Source of the DNA: Chlamydiae bacterium RIFCSPHIGHO2_12_FULL_49_9
GTDB taxonomy: Bacteria; Chlamydiota; Chlamydiia; Chlamydiales; SM23-39
Direction of reading: 5' to 3'
Length of the DNA stretch: 8,254 nt
Assembly: GCA_001794935.1 (NCBI GenBank)
Contig: MGLY01000057.1
Coordinates: 1-8,254 of the forward strand
Within the stretch, counting starts at the first letter, position 1. Each line of letters begins with the position of its first letter. A program made the position numbers and the translations under genes. The notes beneath the pieces are model-generated. The model did not search any database, was not told the origin of the DNA, and worked only from the letters and a program-made list of their open reading frames with translations. This document shows positions 6,467 to 8,254 of this stretch, piece by piece.

Positions 6467-7458
6467 TATTTGACAATATAGCGTTTAAATGATTCTTCCC
6501 GCCAGCGCTCAAATGTGCAAGGCGATCCGGAAGCGCCGCCGTAGCGGGCGTCTGCGGTGAGCTCAGAGGTGGAGTGGATAAGCGTTTCCATTGGGGCATC
6601 GAAGAAGAGGGCCATTGTGTAGCGCTCGATCACTCCCGAGGCTTTGTGCACGCGGTGCTCTGTGGCTTTGATTTTATCATTCGTCACGAGCTGGCCAAAT
6701 TCTCCTACCTGGAACATCATGACGTCCGGATCGTCGGCGATGACTTTTTTAAACTCGCCGTCGACTTTGACAAAAAGACCCGCTTCCATCGGCTCTGGAA
6801 TTTGCTCGCCGTTCACAAAGTAAAAAGCGGGAAGAAGCGTTGTAAACATGCTGTGATCGAAGTGGGCTCCACACCAATAGGGATTTTCAACTGCGCTATC
6901 AAAGCTTTTGCGATAGTAGAGCATCCGGCCGACGCGAGGCGTCTCGTCGATCGAGATCCCGGTTGTGGGTCCGAGAAGTTCGATTTTTTCCATGATCGCT
7001 TTTCCCATATCGCTCATGAGCTGGCCGATCTCTTCAAAGGGAGTTTGAAGATCTATCTCGCGAGGCCACTTGTTGGCGGGATGGTCGGGAACGTAGCCGT
7101 AGTAGGATACTTTAAGATCGTCGACAACCCATTTTCCATCGGGACGCTTGAACTTCTCTTTTCCCTTCTCGTAACCTAAAAACATATCGCCCGATGCCGG
7201 CGCATACTGCTCTTTTATTTCTTCGGGAAGAGCTGAAAATTCCCTCGCCGCGTCGATGAACCGGTAGATTTTTTCTTTGTAGGTCGGAACTCCCCGAACT
7301 CCCACAATTCCCTTCTCAAAAAGGGCGGAGCGAAGCGTCGCCATCGCATCGGGATCTTCTGCAGTAAATGATTCATAAGAGATCACATCGAGATCGAGAA
7401 TAGACTGGCCGTAGCAAGAAAATGCTACGCAAAGAGCCGTTAAAACCAAACGCTTCAT
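6466..7458 (-). CDS. Sec-exported isopenicillin N synthase-family 2OG/Fe(II) oxygenase-like protein
   Basis: This 330-residue protein combines an N-terminal signal peptide (MKRLVLTALCVAFSCYGQS, probable cleavage near residue 17-18) with a non-heme iron oxygenase fold. The N-terminal DIOX_N-like part covers about residues 22-135 (LRSALFEKGIVGVRGVP, then EEIKEQYAP). The catalytic core has GAHFDHSMFTTLL, giving Fe ligands His199 and Asp201, and QLVTNDKIKATEHRV, giving His268. ERYTMALFFD supplies Arg279-x-Thr281 at the position of the co-substrate-binding RxS motif. All metal ligands are present, so it should be active, hydroxylating or oxidatively cyclising an unknown substrate. The start is secure: GGAGGAG (7470-7464) lies 5 nt before the ATG. 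The lipobox-like AFSC is poor, so a soluble exported product is more likely than a lipoprotein. It lies 58 nt after tpx and 10 nt before the Inc-like gene. Substrate, and whether 2OG is used at all, are unknown. Confidence 0.88.
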   Translation of the reverse strand: MKRLVLTALCVAFSCYGQSILDLDVISYESFTAEDPDAMATLRSALFEKGIVGVRGVPTYKEKIYRFIDAAREFSALPEEIKEQYAPASGDMFLGYEKGKEKFKRPDGKWVVDDLKVSYYGYVPDHPANKWPREIDLQTPFEEIGQLMSDMGKAIMEKIELLGPTTGISIDETPRVGRMLYYRKSFDSAVENPYWCGAHFDHSMFTTLLPAFYFVNGEQIPEPMEAGLFVKVDGEFKKVIADDPDVMMFQVGEFGQLVTNDKIKATEHRVHKASGVIERYTMALFFDAPMETLIHSTSELTADARYGGASGSPCTFERWREESFKRYIVK

Positions 7459-7463
7459 TTTGT

Positions 7464-7492
7464 CTCCTCCGAGATTTTAAAGAGGGGAGGAG
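7464..7492 (-). promoter_or_regulatory. Hairpin able to sequester the oxygenase ribosome-binding site
   Basis: On the minus strand CTCCTCC (7492-7486) is exactly complementary to GGAGGAG (7470-7464), the ribosome-binding site of the oxygenase gene, with a 15-nt loop rich in A and T between them. The 7-bp stem would hide the whole Shine-Dalgarno sequence 5 nt before the ATG. No T-run follows, so it is not a terminator for tpx. A temperature-, ligand- or ribosome-dependent opening is possible but not shown by the sequence. Confidence 0.45.
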
Positions 7493-7516
7493 CCTAAGAG
7501 AAACTAGCGATTTTTT

Positions 7517-8023
7517 TCAAGAAACTTTGAGAGCGTCGATCGCCTTTTTATAGTTGGGCTCTTGGGCAATTTCAGGCACGAGCTCGGTGTAAAGAACGTG
7601 CCCTTTTTCATCGAGAGCGATGATCGATCTCGCTAAAATTCCCGCGAGAGGTCCATCCTGAATGAGAAGGCCGTACGTTTCGCCAAAGCTTTTATCCCGC
7701 ATCATCGAGAGGATGTGGACATTGTGCACGTTTTCTTTTTCGCAAAACCGTTTTTGGGCGAAAGGAAGATCGGCCGAGACGAATAGGATTACAACGTCAG
7801 GGTGCTTTTTGACCCATTCGTTGAGGTGCTTGGCCATAAGGCTGCAGACGCCCGTATCGAGACTCGGCGCCGTGGCAATCAGCATTTTTTTGCCTTGAAA
7901 ATCTCGCAGCGCTTTGTTGTTGAGATCTTTGTCTACGAGGTGGAAGTCGGGAGCGCGAGTGTGAAGAGGGGGAAGGTTCCCTTTGGTGTGGATTGGGTTT
8001 CCTTTAAGAGTGATTTGAGCCAT
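7517..8023 (-). CDS. tpx: Thiol peroxidase Tpx (atypical 2-Cys peroxiredoxin)
   Basis: This 168-residue enzyme, the same length as Escherichia coli Tpx, reduces hydrogen peroxide and organic hydroperoxides using thioredoxin as electron donor. The sequence shows the Tpx opening LKGNP, then APDFHLVDKDL, the peroxidatic centre PSLDTGVC with Thr57 and Cys60, SADLPFAQKRFC with resolving Cys94 (34 residues on, as in the Tpx class), and DGPLAGILAR with Arg132 or its neighbour completing the active site. The ATG at 8023 is chosen because it gives the family N-terminus and has AAGG (8033-8030) 6 nt upstream; the ATG at 8029 touches that AAGG, and the longer start at 8062 adds residues foreign to the family. 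Next on the same strand, 58 nt on, is the exported iron oxygenase. It protects against peroxide, in the cytosol by family expectation, as no signal peptide is seen. Confidence 0.96.
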   Translation of the reverse strand: MAQITLKGNPIHTKGNLPPLHTRAPDFHLVDKDLNNKALRDFQGKKMLIATAPSLDTGVCSLMAKHLNEWVKKHPDVVILFVSADLPFAQKRFCEKENVHNVHILSMMRDKSFGETYGLLIQDGPLAGILARSIIALDEKGHVLYTELVPEIAQEPNYKKAIDALKVS

Positions 8024-8106
8024 AAACATCCTTTTTTGGAGAGATCGAGAATAGTAGATCAAACTTTTTTTTGCTAACTAATCTCTGTTGCGATATGGGG
8101 GAAAGT
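8024..8106. promoter_or_regulatory. Divergent intergenic region between tpx and the right-edge gene
   Basis: This 83-bp gap must hold the promoters for both divergent genes if each has its own. For tpx, TACTAT (minus strand, 8056-8051) is the best -10-like hexamer and an A8 tract (8072-8065) lies in its spacer, but no good -35 is seen. For the plus-strand gene, TTGCTA (8071-8076) is a possible -35 without a convincing -10. No operator-like palindrome was noticed. The assignment as a promoter region rests mainly on gene orientation. Confidence 0.35.
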
Positions 8107-8254
8107 ATGAGAAAACTCCTCTGGATGATTTTCCTTTTCGGCGCCTATATCTGGACTGTTACGTCCGGCAACGACCAGGCCCTTTTGGAAAAGGGGAAGT
8201 TCCTCTATAAGGCTCTCGTCTCCTGGTTTGACGGCGCAGAACTCGATTTTCAGG
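8107..8254 (+). CDS. N-terminus of a short signal-anchored or exported protein, truncated by window end
   Basis: The frame is open from ATG 8107 to the window end (49 codons) and begins MRKLLWMIFLFGAYIWTVTS, a basic N-terminus followed by a hydrophobic aromatic-rich segment: a signal anchor or signal peptide. The remainder, GNDQALLEKGKFLYKALVSW, is a charged amphipathic helix, then FDGAELDFQ. GGGGGAAAG (8097-8105) provides a ribosome-binding site about 4 nt upstream; an in-frame ATG at 8095 has none. The style is that of short conserved chlamydial membrane-anchored proteins, but I cannot name it. It is divergent from tpx. Confidence 0.65.
   Translation, partial: MRKLLWMIFLFGAYIWTVTSGNDQALLEKGKFLYKALVSWFDGAELDFQ

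Noticed and set aside
6456..6599. Extended N-terminus for the small minus-strand membrane protein (start at 6599)
   Set aside because: The extra 48 residues are the third-position shadow of the oxygenase 3' end and have no ribosome-binding site, while ATG 6455 has AAGGAG at ideal spacing.
6574..7179. 201-codon open frame on the plus strand opposite the oxygenase gene
   Set aside because: It is fully antisense to a gene with clear family motifs and a strong ribosome-binding site; it has no convincing start signal and no recognisable domain, so it is treated as a codon-bias shadow.
7501..7516. T-run (plus strand) after tpx as a terminator
   Set aside because: On the minus strand, in the direction of tpx transcription, it is an A-run with no preceding hairpin.
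8024..8062. Longer Tpx start at 8062 adding 13 residues
   Set aside because: The added residues are absent from the Tpx family, and ATG 8023 has the expected N-terminus with a well-placed AAGG.

Overview
The window looks like a piece of chromosome from an environmental chlamydia (Chlamydiota, probably Parachlamydiales-like). The basis is a transporter carrying the signature of the ATP/ADP translocase family, an HD-domain nucleotide phosphohydrolase, a MaeA-type malic enzyme, an atypical Tpx, and several small two-helix membrane proteins of the kind common in obligate intracellular bacteria. Base composition is moderate (by eye slightly under 50% G+C). The lineage assignment is inference; no RNA gene or other phylogenetic marker is present. 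No insertion sequence, CRISPR array, tRNA or rRNA was seen.

Left part (1-3793, plus strand): the 3' end of a CBS-less IMP dehydrogenase/GMP reductase-family gene; a small proline-rich protein of unknown function; a COG1078-type HD phosphohydrolase; and, overlapping it by 4 nt, an ATP/ADP translocase-family membrane transporter. Three of these four act on nucleotides by family, so this is plausibly a nucleotide salvage and uptake neighbourhood. Middle (3794-4423, plus strand): a small two-helix membrane protein, then about 300 bp in which short coding-like segments succeed one another in three frames, probably a decayed prepilin-like or membrane-protein gene. A perfect hairpin then ends directly at the start codon of the malic enzyme gene (4424-6097).

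Right part (minus strand, read from 8023 down to 6090): thiol peroxidase Tpx; a 2-oxoglutarate/Fe(II)-oxygenase-like protein of the isopenicillin N synthase family with an N-terminal Sec signal peptide; and, 10 nt further on, a small protein with paired hydrophobic segments resembling chlamydial inclusion-membrane proteins. The last gene converges on the malic enzyme gene and their ends overlap by 8 nt. At the right edge a short signal-anchored protein begins, divergent from tpx, and runs out of the window.

The points most worth following are the Sec-exported iron oxygenase whose ribosome-binding site can pair with an upstream complement; a GxLSxIMxIR motif shared by two otherwise unrelated unknown proteins at opposite ends of the window; and the translational coupling of the HD nucleotidase to a nucleotide-transporter-family protein.
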